Origin: Mytilisepta virgata | Lineage: Eukaryota > Mollusca > Bivalvia > Mytilida > Mytilidae | Assembly: GCA_028015205.1 (NCBI GenBank) | Contig: CM051513.1 | Coordinates: 47,992,841-48,056,840, forward strand | Direction of reading: 5' to 3' | DNA length: 64,000 nucleotides | Shown here: positions 10,958-22,675 of the stretch, one piece after another | Numbering within the stretch: the stretch's first letter is position 1 | Layout: every line of letters starts with the position of its first letter | Translations under genes and position numbers: made by a program | The notes under the pieces: generated by a model | What the model was told of the DNA's origin: nothing | Seen by the model: the letters and a program-made list of their open reading frames with translations, nothing else | The model's database searches: none

Positions 10958-13900
10958 AACATAGTTTCTGGTTTTCCATATAGTCCTAGGTTATCAGCTC
11001 TTACAACTTTGTCCAAATCAATGTACATATCATCACATCGAAGAAAATCTTTAGACTTCATTAAATCATCAAGACTGAAACTGAAGTCATCCTGTTCATC
11101 TATCTGATACCCTGATGTATGGATTATCAACTGATCTTGGTCATCTTCTAATTGACGGATAACTCCACTCAAATCGATAATGTCATGAACGTAGTCTGGA
11201 TCCACAGTCTCTTCATCGTCAAACATCTTTATGATCGTTGTTTCTATGGGAGCATGTAATAGCGGAACAAAATGATTGGGAATCCAGTTTTTATCAACCA
11301 TGTCTAATCTTGTGGTTGTCCACATTAGAAATAATTGGCTGTTGATGTCTTTATTTTCCTGTGGTAATGGTTGAATAAATCTATGTACATCTTTCCGCAC
11401 CATTTTTGAGCCTTTCTCTGGGTATACTGATGCTATTGGTGCATTCATGACTGTTGCCAGTGCACAAATTTGCCACATTCCCATGTAGGTGCCGGACTTT
11501 AAAATCTCCATTACCTCTCGTCTATATATCTTTTTTGAAATTTCTGCATCGATTTTAGTCCCTGGATTGTAATAATCTGAATACATGGTTAAACTATTTA
11601 CTAGCCTCTCTCGTGAACGACCTGTGGCCAAATGCTCAAGTTTTAGGTATTTTTCCTCCTTTATTACCATTTCAACCGCAATTCTTTTCCGCATTTCTTG
11701 GTGTCTTGCTTCTGAACCAAATGCCAGAACACTTGCTGTGCGTGGTAGGCAATTACCATCAGCCATTACTTGAACAGGATATACATCTTCAGTTGTCATG
11801 TCTTTAATATCTGGCATTATTTTCATTGACAGATCATCAATATTTCTTCCTGAGATACATACATTGGTAGCTAGTTCTTCCTTTCTTAGAACTGGATTTA
11901 AAGATGAATTCTTTATCCTGTCCTGGAGATCCTCATATGTTTTTGATCGGACTAACCGTATTGCTTCCCACGACAATGGACCATTCTCTTGTTGATGAGT
12001 TGTATCTTGTGTATCTTTCTCATCTTCAGAAGCAGTTTGTTTTGAGGTCTGTGGATCATTAATCTTCACAGATTCATTCTTTTGTTGATGTGTTGTATCT
12101 TGTGTCTTCTGATTACTTTTTGCGTCAGTCTGTTTTGTGGTCTTTGGATCAATTTTCCCAACTTTCTTCTTTGGAATCTTACCAGAATTATTTTTACCAG
12201 TAATCAATGTTTTGACTATAATTCCTGAACATATCCCCTTCACAGCATGGAGCTGTCTGGTTCCTTTTACTGTGAGTAGGTTTGCAGCATTTTGGTTGGT
12301 GCGCTTAACATCACTTGATTCACAAAAATAGAATGATCTTTGAAAGTTTCCATCCGTGGCTGATTTTGTCAGCTTTTGAGACACATAATTAAACACATCT
12401 TGGGCAGTCCTTTAAGGGCTCTTGTGACTGCTGCCTTAACTACACCTGAACATCCGTCTGCAGGACCCTTTCCATGTCCACTGCCGAAAAAATTTCTTTC
12501 AATTTTTATTTGTGCCTCACTTATATCTAGAAATGGTCGTTTTGACTTGTACTGAGCGCTGCAGCCATTAGTAAACTATTATTTTGGATAAGCTTTGTTC
12601 TCCAAATTCACTATTTAGGGTTTTGATCATACTTTCAACAAAATATTCTACTATTTGGGAATCATGGGTAAGATCATCACTGATAAAAACCATCTCATGA
12701 GTTACCATTCTCTTCTGATCTGACCTCTCCTCCTTTGGGACCAAATAATAAGCCACAATTGGATGGATTGTCACTTGTTGTGAGAACCAATGTGCTGATT
12801 GGCATTCATCCTGATTTTTAAGAGTAAGGTTTTCTGCAAAGTCCAAAACACAAACAATCTCTCCTTCTTGTATATCTTTCTTAGCCTCATTAAATTGTTC
12901 ATGCTGCCACATTGCTTCAAATAAATGGAGTGAAAATTGTTCCAAAGATTCACAAAATGCCTCAATCAACTTATCTAATGTCCCTGAGTGTTTTATCAGC
13001 ATTTTTCTTTTCGACTTTGAATTTCCATTCTGAGAAAATGTCTGAGTTTCCCACTGGTACCAGCTGCAGTCTTGACTTATTATATCATCTTTCTTTTTGT
13101 GCTCATTCAGATACTCTTGCATTTTTTTGGTTCCACATTCTGCAAAATCCCTCTGTAAGCAGTTTGGTGATAATTCATGAATTGAATTTGAACTTCCCTC
13201 TTTCTTATGGCATAAAGTCATTTTATTAGCAATATACTTATTGGTGATTCTAGCCTCTTTATCAAGATAGTTGTTAATTGATTTCAATTGCAGCTCAACA
13301 TTGGTACATTTTTCACAGAGACAGCCTCTGAATTGTCTTTGTGCTTGGCTCCACATGTTTGGGTTTTAATGCCACAAATTTGCTAAAGCTTACTTTAGTT
13401 GAGGGATTTTTTTCTTTAAAATTTTTTATATGTGTCTTCTAATGTCTCATTAAGTGTCTGTTTTTGCACCATTGATTTCTTTAGAACTGTCTTCTTGCCT
13501 GCATGGGTGACAGCTACATCTGGACTAACATAGAAGTCTTTTATACATTCTATGGCTTCATCTGTCAAAGCGTCATATCGTTTGACTCTGGTATCACATA
13601 CGGATGCGTCTAATTGTGTTTGTTTGTTTGTTTAGTTGGGGTTTAACGCCATTTTCAGCAAATTTTGGCCATTTCGCGGCGGCCAGTTTTATTGCTGGAG
13701 GAAGCCGGAGTACCCGCAGAGAACCACCGACCTTCGGTAGGAAAATTGGCAATCCTTGTCAATTAAGATTGGAGTCGAACACACCTCGCCACAGGTGAGA
13801 TTCGAACTCACAACCCCAGCATTGTCAGGCTAGTGATCAGTAGTAGTCATGACGAACTACCTAGACCACTCGGCCACCGAGGTCCCCGTCTAATTGTGAC

Positions 13901-14377
13901 CACTTCAATAGGGATTTGTAACGGATTCCTAATTCTATTGAGGCAGACTTCATCATCCTTAGTTTCTTTAATCGTGCAAGTTGGTTTCCCATAAGCCGTC
14001 TTCTATTTTCATCTCTTCTTGACCTTGCCTTTTTAAGGTCGGTGTAAGTAGTTTTAAAGTTTTTAACAGTTTCTTCAAGGAATGTCAAACGTTTTTTCTT
14101 GGTTGGAGTTAAGACTTCAATTTTTGCATCAATGGCCCTCCTTTTTCTAGGACTTGCAGTTTTTATCAATCCTTCAACAACAGTAGCATATTTCTTTGGA
14201 TGGTATGGCAGTTTTATTTTTGCTCTATATATTGCTTTTCTAGAAGCTTCAGGACTACAAAAGCCCTTGTCCTCTTCAATGCTTCTTGGATTACTTTCCT
14301 TCAAATTTTGTTCTGGCTGTTTTTTTTATTTCTCTGGCGTCTTAAGTTCTCTCTTTCTCGGATTCTTCTTTTCTTCC
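10958..14377 (-). pseudogene. main exon: DDE-like transposase core plus OTU-like cysteine protease domain
   Basis: Read on the minus strand. The start (14377 to 13899) has a basic helical segment with TASPRKRRAID. A SINE then intervenes (13619-13886). Next come a Cys motif GCLCEKC, a transposase-like core with VLDFAENL, FISDDLTHD, then NGCSAQYKSKRPF and FFGSGHGKGPADG in another frame, and NLLTVKGTRQLH. From about 12000 a linker of repeated DTTHQQ-type segments leads to an OTU-like domain. This has ADGNCLPRTASVLAFGSEARH with the catalytic DGNC, the helix MGMWQICALATVMNAPI, and the likely catalytic His in PNHFVPLL. The fold resembles vertnin-type OTU relatives. At least four frameshifts separate the blocks (near 13410, 13360, 12570 and 12400). 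The longest open part is the 480-codon OTU block (10954-12396). The exon ends at a strong gtaagt donor. Confidence 0.65.
13619..13886 (-). mobile_element. tRNA-derived SINE (family A) inserted in the pseudogene exon
   Basis: Read on minus: the head ggccgagtggtctaggtagt (A-box-like) and gttgtgagttcgaatctcac (B-box-like) form the tRNA part. The body includes cggtggttctctgcgggtac. The 3' part has ggccgccgcgaaatggcc and ggcgttaaaccccaac, then a CAAA-type tail. Target-site duplications cgtctaattgtg lie at 13607-13618 and 13887-13898. The insertion splits the minus-strand transposase/OTU exon. Confidence 0.9.
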
Positions 14378-16075
14378 CTGAAAAATATAAACAAAGATAA
14401 TTGTAAATTAATCAACAATATTTATACAATGTTGGAAAATATCAAGATTATTTGTCAAGCCTTAGATATAGGTATAAATGAGAGGCCCTTTCTTGGTGAG
14501 ACTCCAAGAACAAATAATTCCATTTTAATTCCCTTATAACAAAATCCAAGTATTTCATTGGTCAAAAGGGCAAAATCGTAAAAGTTTATACATTGATAAA
14601 TCTGTATTTCGAAAGTACACGTATTCATGCGCTGTCTTGCATATCTGTAGTTTCAAATGAGACATTGAATGCAGAGAATGCTGTAAAAGACTAAAATCTT
14701 AAGGATGATGAAGACAACAAGAGATAAAATTTAATAAGGATTTAATATTGATTAAAATTATATTTTCAAAAAATTCTGCAAAAAGTTACTACACAAAGTC
14801 ACAGTCGAGATTGCATCGTCATATTTGTTAACATTGCAAGTTGGATTCGTTAAACGAAAAAAATCGTTCATTGAATGCCCCCGTGTGGGTCCCGGGGACA
14901 CAATAGAATAGGCCCACAGCTCCTCGGCTTGGCGTAAGAGGCGACATGTTTGCCGTGTGTCGCAAACCCGTGTCGGTAATAGGGAGTGTTCCTGGATGGC
15001 CGGAAAAACGGATCCGATCACCATCTGGGACACAATCTTTACCTAGACGGGAGGCCGGATGGACCCGATTCGGTCAATCGGCTGGTCACTCTAATTCCTT
15101 AGAATGAAGCATAATTTTTTTCTCCTAAAATTAAAAATATTTTTAAATTCAAAATTCCAGATGAACGGGATTGGAGTCACAAAACAACAGGGTCAGTTTT
15201 TGAATTTGGCATTCTATTTTTATTATTGTTGTTGTTTCTAATTTATTTTTTTTCAGAAAATTCATTTCTCAAATATGATTCTCAGTTTTCCAGTTTTTCC
15301 TTTAATGAAGAATTTTTTGATGTGTTTTCACTCAACTATTGTTGATATATTATTGTTGGCTTTTCAATTTTATCAATTTGAAATATGTGAATACCCGGTT
15401 CCAAGAATGGCTGGATGGCCCCGGTTCAGCCAGTAAGAGGTCATGTCTTGCCCTCTGCTGTTTTCTCGTGGTTGTTTGACGAGGCCCAAATGAACCCTCA
15501 ATGAAACCGAGATACAATGGGATGGGATGGGTGGTATGCATGTATCGCTGTAGGTTGATGTTTGGGTTCTGGGGTCTTTGATAATAACCACTGACGGAAG
15601 CACGGAGAAGGCGGTGGCTAATGGGGTAAGGCTTCCTCGGCTTAATGAGGCCACATGTTTGCCGTGTGTGGATACCCGTAAGGATAGAGGACGGGATCCT
15701 GGTGGCTGAAACACGCCACTTTGGCCCTTACTTTATCTTAAACGGGCGGTCGGATGGGCCCGGTCCTGATCAATCGGCTGGTCACGCCAAGCCCTTGAAC
15801 TTGACCTGTTTCCAAAATGTACAACAGGAGTATCCTTTACATAGGATCGGTTCAAGAAGGCGGTGGCTCATGGGTCAATCGTGTAGATGTTACTTCGAGC
15901 AGTTGTTTCGTCGGGTAACCCCCGGCACGAAGCTTGTGTTCATATAGAAGTACCCTATGCGAGTATCTTGTCCTTGTAGCCCTAGTGCTTGTCGCAAATG
16001 CGGCAAGTATACACCGTATTGGTGCTGCTCCGAGGAGGGCGGGGAGCAAGGGCAACGAAACAGCATAAAATCACC

Positions 16076-17521
16076 ATGGCTTTTTCAAATCAAACCCCCC
16101 AACAAACCAATTTCAAAAGAAAATTAGAAACCAGTGACGAAGATGATGATGATGGACATAAAGTAAAACAGTCAAACTCAGTCTCAGGAACATTCTCAAA
16201 ATTTTTGGTAATGACAAGTCTAAACAGTGACAAACCCTTGACCAAAATTTCGCCTTTCGTTTTAAATAAGTCAATCCAAGGCTGCGCTGGTACAGTTAAA
16301 AAAGTGTCAAAAATGAAAACCGGAAGTGTCTTAGTCGAATGTGTCAGACAACAGCAATCAATAAATTTACTTTCACTTACTTCAGTTGCAGATGTTCAGA
16401 TCTCAGTTACTCCTCACAGAACCCTCAACACTTCCCAGGGAGTAATTCGAGACAGAGACCATGATCTTTCAGATTTAACAGAAGAAGAAATTTGTCAGGA
16501 ACTTAAACCACAAAATGTTTCGAAAGTCAAACGATTCACCAAAAAATCAAATGATAAAATTTTGAAATTGAACACTTACCTGATTACCTTTGATCTTCCC
16601 AATATTCCAGAACATATTTATCTTGGTCCCTATAGAATTCCAGTTGACAAGTACATACCTAACCCTATCCGTTGCTTCAAATGTCAGAAATTTGGGCACG
16701 GTAGGAATTCATGTAAAGGCTCTGAAAAATGTGTCAAATGCTCAGAAGAGGGACATTCCAGTTTTGATTGCCAGAATGAAACCAAATGTTCAAATTGCGG
16801 TTCAACTCACATGGCCAATTCCAGAAATTGTGAAATTTACAAAAAAGAAATACAAATACAAAAAACCAAAGTTGACAACAATATCAGTTACCAAGAAGCT
16901 CGAAGAATGGTCTCCGTCTCGGAGAACACGCATCCAGATACCTCCTATGCAGATAAATTGAAAGGTCCATCTCAAACTAAATCTTTCGGAACTCAGACTG
17001 AATTCACTTGGCCTAATGGAACAGAACAACCTATTCCGTTGTCTAACTTCAACATTCCAAAAAGCATCTCGTCTAAATCTAAGCCGTCTATGACTTCAAA
17101 TTCGTCTCAGACATCCGGCTCTATTACTCCTCCAAATTCAACTTCTGATAAAATTTCACAATCCCACAAACAACGGACTTCTAAATCTAACCAGAAATCA
17201 CCAGTGAAACCATCATCATCATCTCAGAATACCTCACGATCGTCCTCTTCAGAAAAAGTACGAAACAGACAATCTTCCAATCGCCTTTCCAAAGCGGAAA
17301 AGAAAATTCACAAATTTCGAAACCTCTGCTCAGAGTTTGAAGATGACTCTGAGCAGATGGATACAGACTGTATCGATTCAATTTGGGGAGATCCACTAGT
17401 TCAAACTGTGGATACTATCCCCAAAATCACAACCCCAAACGCGGCGGATGACAGGCAGAGAAGTTGCTCACGTGAGCGACATAAACAACCCTACTCTCCC
17501 ATCCGTCCCCCGAAAAAATGA
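16076..17521 (+). CDS. LINE copy 1 ORF1, gag-like RNA-binding protein with zinc knuckles
   Basis: The likely start is the ATG in caccatggc, a good Kozak context, in frame with an upstream extension to 15989. About 481 residues. The N-terminal third is acidic and basic, followed by two RRM-like stretches (TFSKFLVMTSLN and NTYLITFDLP). Three Cys-His knuckles follow: CFKCQKFGHGRNSC, CVKCSEEGHSSFDC and CSNCGSTHMANSRNC. A Ser/Lys-rich tail follows. Function by family: nucleic-acid-binding chaperone that forms the retrotransposon RNP. The ORF is open. Its stop TGA overlaps the ATG of ORF2 (ATGA), suggesting termination-reinitiation. Confidence 0.88.
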   Translation: MAFSNQTPQQTNFKRKLETSDEDDDDGHKVKQSNSVSGTFSKFLVMTSLNSDKPLTKISPFVLNKSIQGCAGTVKKVSKMKTGSVLVECVRQQQSINLLSLTSVADVQISVTPHRTLNTSQGVIRDRDHDLSDLTEEEICQELKPQNVSKVKRFTKKSNDKILKLNTYLITFDLPNIPEHIYLGPYRIPVDKYIPNPIRCFKCQKFGHGRNSCKGSEKCVKCSEEGHSSFDCQNETKCSNCGSTHMANSRNCEIYKKEIQIQKTKVDNNISYQEARRMVSVSENTHPDTSYADKLKGPSQTKSFGTQTEFTWPNGTEQPIPLSNFNIPKSISSKSKPSMTSNSSQTSGSITPPNSTSDKISQSHKQRTSKSNQKSPVKPSSSSQNTSRSSSSEKVRNRQSSNRLSKAEKKIHKFRNLCSEFEDDSEQMDTDCIDSIWGDPLVQTVDTIPKITTPNAADDRQRSCSRERHKQPYSPIRPPKK

Positions 17522-20500
17522 ACAACATTGTACAATGGAATTGTCGAGGTATAAAAATTAATTTAATTGAACTATCGTTACTCATCCAAACCTTCCTTCC
17601 TGTGGCCTTTTGCCTACAGGAAACTCATCTAAAGGAAAATGATCAGCTAAATATTAAGAATTATTCTCTGTATAGCACCCATGTTAAAAGGGATGAAAGA
17701 GCTGCTGGCGGCTCTACAATCCTTGTTAAAAATGGTATACTTCACAGTCAATTACATTTAAACACTGACTTGTAAACTGTTGCTGTTCGGCTTTCTCTGA
17801 GTAAAACTATTACATTATGTTCTGTCTATATTCCTCCTAATTCTTCCCTGAATATTAACCAGCTAAAATCTTTGACAGATCAGTTACCTGCCCCATTTCT
17901 CCTTATGGGAGATTTTAACGCACATAATCCTATATGGGGCAGTAACTCTTTAAATGATAAAAGCAAGAGGATTGAAGATTTTGTGAATCAGGAAGGTTTG
18001 TGTATTTTTAACGATGGATCAGACACCTACCTCCATCCAGGGATTGGTGCTTATTCCGCTATTGATCTAACAATATGTGACCCTACGTTATTACTGGATT
18101 ACTCATGGCGAGTCCATGATGATTTGTGTGGAAGTGACCATTTTCCCATTGTTTTGGAGAATCTATTCCCCACGTCCTCGGAGAGAGTTGCTCGCTGGAA
18201 ATTTGACAAAGCCAATTGGCCTTTGTTCGAACAACTCTGCCGAGATGAACTGACAGAAGACATTTTCGACAGTATTAGTAATCCAATTCTCAAATTTAGC
18301 GAAATGTTGGTATCAATAGCGGAAAGAGCCATTCCTAAAACCTCGACAAATCCAAAACAACCCAGCAAACCATGGTTTGATGATGACTGTGAGGAAGCGA
18401 AGAAAATCAGGAAAAAGTCCGAACGACGGTTCAATTTGCATCCAACCCAAGATAATTTAAGTAATCTCCGTATATTCCGTGCGAAAGCACGTCGAACATT
18501 TAAACAGAAGAGACCAAAGTCTTGGCAAAACTTCGTCTCTAAAATAAATTCCCATACACCAATGAACAAGGTTTGGAATTTTATTCAAAAAATTAAAGGG
18601 AAAACCAGGAAAACTAATCTTCACCATCTCAAAGATGGACAAACGCTTTTGACTTCTCAAAACTACATCGCTCAAAAACTTGGTGAAACCTTTTCTAAAA
18701 ATTCCTCTTCTCAAAACTATTCTCAGCAATTTCAAAATATTAAAAACCGAACAGAGAAAAACAAACTTAACTTTCGATCAAAAAATTCTGAAGACTATAA
18801 CAGCCCTTTCTCTTTGGATGAAATCAAAAACTCTCTGGCAAAAGCACATGATACAGCATGTGGTCCTGATGATATTCACTATAAACTTTTGAAACATCTT
18901 CCTGATACTTCTTTAAAAACTCCTTGGATCTACTCAATAATGTCTGGGAATCTGGTGACTTGCCTTCCATCTGGAAGCTAGCCACAGTTATTCCTATTCC
19001 TAAACCTGGGAAGGATCATTTTGAACCGTCGAATTATCGGCCAATTGACCTCACAAGTTGCGTGTGTAAGACCATGGAACGGATGATCAACGACCGCCTT
19101 GTGTGGTTCCTTGAGACGAATGGTCTCCTGTCCAATATACAGTGCGGATTCCGACAAGGCAGAAGTACGTTGGATCATCTTGTTCGATTCGAATCATTTA
19201 TGCGCAACGGGTTTCCTAAAGGTGAACATGTGGTGTCTGTCTTTTTCGATCTGGAAAAGGCGTATGACACCACTTGGAAATATGGTATTTTAAAGGATTT
19301 GAACGATATGGGGTTGAAAGGTAGATTACCTACATTTATCGGCAACTTTCTATCTGACAGGGAGTTCAAAGTCAGAGTCAATACAGCAATGTCTGATCCT
19401 TTTGAACAAGAGATGGGTGTTCCCCAGGGAAGCATTCTCTCTGTTACTCTCTTCAGTATCAAAATTAACAGCCTTGCAAAAACATTGCAAAACAATGTTG
19501 AAGGCTCTCTTTATGTTGATGACTTTCTGATGTGTTGCAGAGCTAAAAATATGAATAGCATAGAACGTCAATTACAGTTATCTCTTTATAAAATTGAAAA
19601 ATGGGCAACAGAAAATGGATTTAAATTTTCCGCATCAAAAACTGTCTGCATGCACTTCTGTAATAAAAGAAAGTTACATCCAGACCCTGATCTCAAACTC
19701 TACAATGTACCTATCAAAGTAGTTAAAGAAACAAAATTCCTTGGGTTAATTTTTGACAGTAAACTTACCTTTCTACCCCATATCAAAATGCTTAAAGCTA
19801 AATGCTTGAAGGCATTAGATATTTTAAAAGTTGTTTCCAGCACTGACTGGGGTGCTGATAAAAACATTTTGTTAAATTTATACCGATCACTTGTACGATC
19901 AAAACTTGATTATGGTTCCATTATATATGGATCTGCTCGCAAATCCTACATACAAATTTTAGATACTGTTCACCACCAAGGCCAGCGTTTGGCCTTGGGG
20001 GCGTTCAGAACGTCTCCTGTGGAGAGTTTATATGTAGAGGCGAACGAGCCGTCTCTTTATAACCGTAGGATAAAACTTGGTTTACAATACTTAACAAAGC
20101 TAAAAGCATATCCTTCAAATCCTGCCTACGACTGTGTTTTCAATCCTCTCTATGAGGATATATTTGAACAACATGAAAACAAAATTTCTCCATTTGGTAT
20201 TCGCATGAAACCACATATTTCTGGTTCTAACTTGAACCTTGATGAAATAGCCCCTATTAATATATCTCAATCGCCACCTTGGCTTGTACCCAAACCTAAA
20301 TTTATTTTTGACCTCAGAAAACATAAAAAGTCCGAAACGAACCCTATTATTATTCAGCAACATTTTGCTGAAATAAAATCGAAATTAGAATTGCATGACT
20401 CTATTTATACCGATGGATCAAAGGACGGGGACAAAGTGGCTGCCGCTGCAGTCTACGGACAGCAAGCAGCAACTCTACGCCTTCCATCCTCAACTTCAAT

Positions 20501-21197
20501 ATTTACTGCTGAAGCCAGAGCCATAATTCTTGCTTTAAAGTTTGCCAGAACATCTGAAAAACTGAAATTTCTTATTTGTTCAGATTCTCTTTCATGTTTA
20601 TTGGCTATCGAAGGTCAGAAATATAAAAATCCTTTAATTGCCCATATTATTGAATTTTATAAAAGGCTTGTTCAAATGGGCAAAGAAATCATTTTTCTCT
20701 GGATACCAAGTCATGCTGGTATAAAGGGAAACACAGTCGTAGATAGTTTAGCGAAGGATGCTTTAGATGACCCCATTACTAATATGTCAGTGCCTTACTC
20801 TGATTTTAAACCTTTAATTTACCAGTATGTTTTACGTCTGTGGCAGTCCCAGTGGGATCTGCTTACAGGCAATACATTACATTCTATAGAGCCAACTGTT
20901 GGCAAGAATGTTTGTTTCTTCGGCAAAAGCCGAAGAGACCAAGTTGTTTTAACTAGATGTCGCATTGGCCACACCAGGACGACTCATTCTTTTATTTTGG
21001 AGAATGAGCCGCCTCCTGAGTGTATTCCGTGTCAATGTCGACATAGTATTAAACACCTTTTAATTGACTGTGTAGATAAATCCGACATAATTTGTCGGTA
21101 CTACACAGTCAACAATATGAAAGATTTATTTACAGTGGTCGCTGGCGACCGTCTTTTACAATATTTGAAAGACGTAGGACTATACTCCAGAATATAG
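17518..21197 (+). pseudogene. LINE copy 1 ORF2 (endonuclease-RT-RNase H), broken
   Basis: Homologous throughout to the open ORF2 of copy 2. It starts IVQWNCRG and LQETHL (exonuclease-endonuclease-phosphatase fold). The frame meets a TAA at 17773-17775 where copy 2 has CAG. The endonuclease continues with LLMGDFNAHNPIWGS and GSDHFPI. A single-base deletion near 18915-18925 shifts the frame before the reverse transcriptase (FRQGRSTLDHL, FFDLEKAYDTTWK, GVPQGSILS, YVDD). RNase H (IYTDGSKDG, FTAEARA, CSDSL, WIPSHAG) and a C-terminal Cys/His motif end at 21197. Two lesions in otherwise well-conserved sequence indicate a young dead copy. Confidence 0.9.
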
Positions 21198-21625
21198 ACT
21201 ATACTATGTTCTTGAGTATAGTCATTGGTCATTATTTTAAACTTTGTTATTGTTAATTGACGTGATTTTATATAACTTAGTATCGTTTTCTGAATATTTT
21301 ATGTATTTTGACACTTGTTTAATGAATAGCGTATCTGTGATAGTATTTCTAAATGAAATTTAGACAGTTTGTGATATAATTTTTACTGTATATTATACCT
21401 TCAATATTTTATTTGTAAATAGTCTATTGATTTTAGATACTATTTGAAATTTTAATTAGTTCAAGACTAATAAGTTCTCGCCGTGATATTGGCTGCAATA
21501 TCGCCAGCTCGGCGTTAAAAAATATTCAATCAATCAATCAATCGTTCATTGAATGGATTCTGTACGCTTCAAATTGTGTTAAAATCTATCAAAACGTAAG
21601 TTTCTTTGGTTTTTTTGTATTTGTA

Positions 21626-21971
21626 TGTATGTATATGTTGTTTAACGTCAAATGAACAATATTTCAGTTATATCATGACGAGAACAATGTGTAGTGCATT
21701 GAAATTGTCTGCTTTGGCTAGACCAGCACGCTGAACTGGGTTTTTAGAGTGCTAGCACACTGGAGTACTGCCCGCAGTTAGACAGAAACTCCACTTGGAC
21801 ACATTATTCTGACTCCGAGCCAACCAGTCCTTACTCTAACACATGAGTGCTGCGTGCTTAGCGGATAAGCAGCAAGTACCAATTTTAAAAGTCTTTGGTT
21901 TGACCCGACCGAGGATCGAACCTCGGTCTCCCACTACTTAAAGCGAGCACCCTAACCATTGCGCCACGGAG
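21626..21971 (-). mobile_element. tRNA-derived SINE (family B)
   Basis: Minus strand: the head ccgtggcgcaatggttaggg and accgaggttcgatcctcggt supplies A- and B-box-like promoter segments. A long body follows. The 3' end has ctcgtcatgatataactgaa and gacgttaaacaacata, then an atac-rich tail. An imperfect duplication of ggttttttgtatttgta (7 T on one side, 6 on the other) lies at 21608-21625 and about 21973-21989. It sits immediately downstream of LINE copy 1, inside the same pseudogene intron. Its 3' end resembles the LINE 3' end. Confidence 0.85.
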
Positions 21972-22126
21972 TGGTTTTTTGTATTTGTAAATAACTATGT
22001 GACGTTTTTATTCAAATGTTTAGCTTCCAAAATCAGAACCAGATTTAAAATGGATGTGGCCTGAGAAGGGGAAACTTCAATTTTTTTATTTTGGTTTCGA
22101 ATAACTTTTGATGTTTGAAATGGAAT

Positions 22127-22286
22127 TATAAGGATTAAACACGACTTTGTAGCAGTTTATCGATGTGTAAACTTAGCTGACTCACTCAGAAACTAATTAA
22201 TTTCCAAACTTTATGTAGAGTTTGTGAGTGAAAAGGCCGAGTTTACACATCAATAAACTGCTACAAAATCGTATTTAATCCTATAG
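22127..22286. mobile_element. ~160-bp fold-back MITE
   Basis: Left arm taaggattaaacacgacttt with tgtagcagtttatcgatgtg is repeated in reverse on the right, with about five mismatches over 45-48 bp and a loop of about 60 bp. The flanks suggest a TA or ATA duplication, which would fit a Tc1/mariner-type source, but the short duplication is not decisive. No ORF. Confidence 0.7.
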
Positions 22287-22378
22287 TAAACTTTATATAT
22301 TTTGACAGTGTTACTGTACAGACATTGATTTAATCCTGCAATATTTTTCAGCTCAATATATTTTTTTCAGTTTTATAC

Positions 22379-22675
22379 CTATATTTTCTTTTGGAAATTT
22401 TCCACCTCTCTCTTCGCTTTTCTTTTTGTTTTCTTGTCATGATGTTTTGTGTTTTATTCTCTTTCATTGCCATTTCTGTCTTATGTTTTCTGTATTTCCT
22501 CATCCTGTCCCTGGCTTTCTGACGATCTTGTGCCAGCTGAAAAGGTGTTCTTTTTAATCTAATCAGCTTTTGTCGTTTTTTTCCCTTTCTAAGAATCTTG
22601 GGTCAGTGGCCAACAGACTTTGCCTGTATCTGCGGCATCTGTCCGCATTGGTAGATATGTCTCTTCTTCTATGAG
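22379..22675 (-). pseudogene. exon 1 of the OTU/transposase pseudogene: basic N-terminal segment
   Basis: On the minus strand an acceptor-like tttttatag precedes an open stretch reading NADRCRRYRQSLLATDPRFL. After a frameshift in an A-run it reads RDRMRKYRKHKTEM and then RKQKEKRRERWK. The exon ends before a gtataa donor in phase 2. The next exon at 14377 starts with a single base that completes an Arg codon. Strings of R/K with periodic YR and RW are what I recall at the N-termini of large transposase-like proteins in cnidarians and molluscs. Non-functional because of the frameshift. Confidence 0.5.

Larger units (their letters stand above)
14878..21541 (+). mobile_element. full-length non-LTR retrotransposon (I/Nimb-like), copy 1
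   Basis: A 14-bp duplication tcgttcattgaatg flanks the element at 14864-14877 and 21542-21555, so both ends are defined. Layout: a 5' UTR of about 1.2 kb with two related GC-rich monomers (14937-15096 and 15629-15792), a gag-like ORF1, an ORF2 with endonuclease, reverse transcriptase and RNase H, a 3' UTR of about 340 bp, and a tail of CAAT repeats. A Cys-knuckle ORF1 plus an RNase H domain places it in the I superclade, and Nimb is plausible in molluscs. ORF2 is broken, so this copy cannot move by itself. It lies in intron 1 of the minus-strand transposase/OTU pseudogene. Confidence 0.92.
5344..22675 (-). pseudogene. multi-exon DDE-transposase/OTU fusion pseudogene, overall extent
   Basis: Five or more minus-strand exons can be chained by splice sites with matching phase: 22379-22675, 10958-14377, 7014-7304, then probably 5815-5868 and 5344-5509. 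In order the product has a basic N-terminal coiled segment, a Cys-rich segment, a DDE-like transposase core, an OTU protease-like domain, an acidic repeat exon and a short C-terminal exon. The main exon has several frameshifts and a SINE insertion. The first intron was invaded by a LINE, a SINE and a MITE. Preserved exon phases show that it was once a spliced gene, either an intron-bearing transposon or a host gene captured from one. The true 5' and 3' ends are not identified. Confidence 0.6.
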
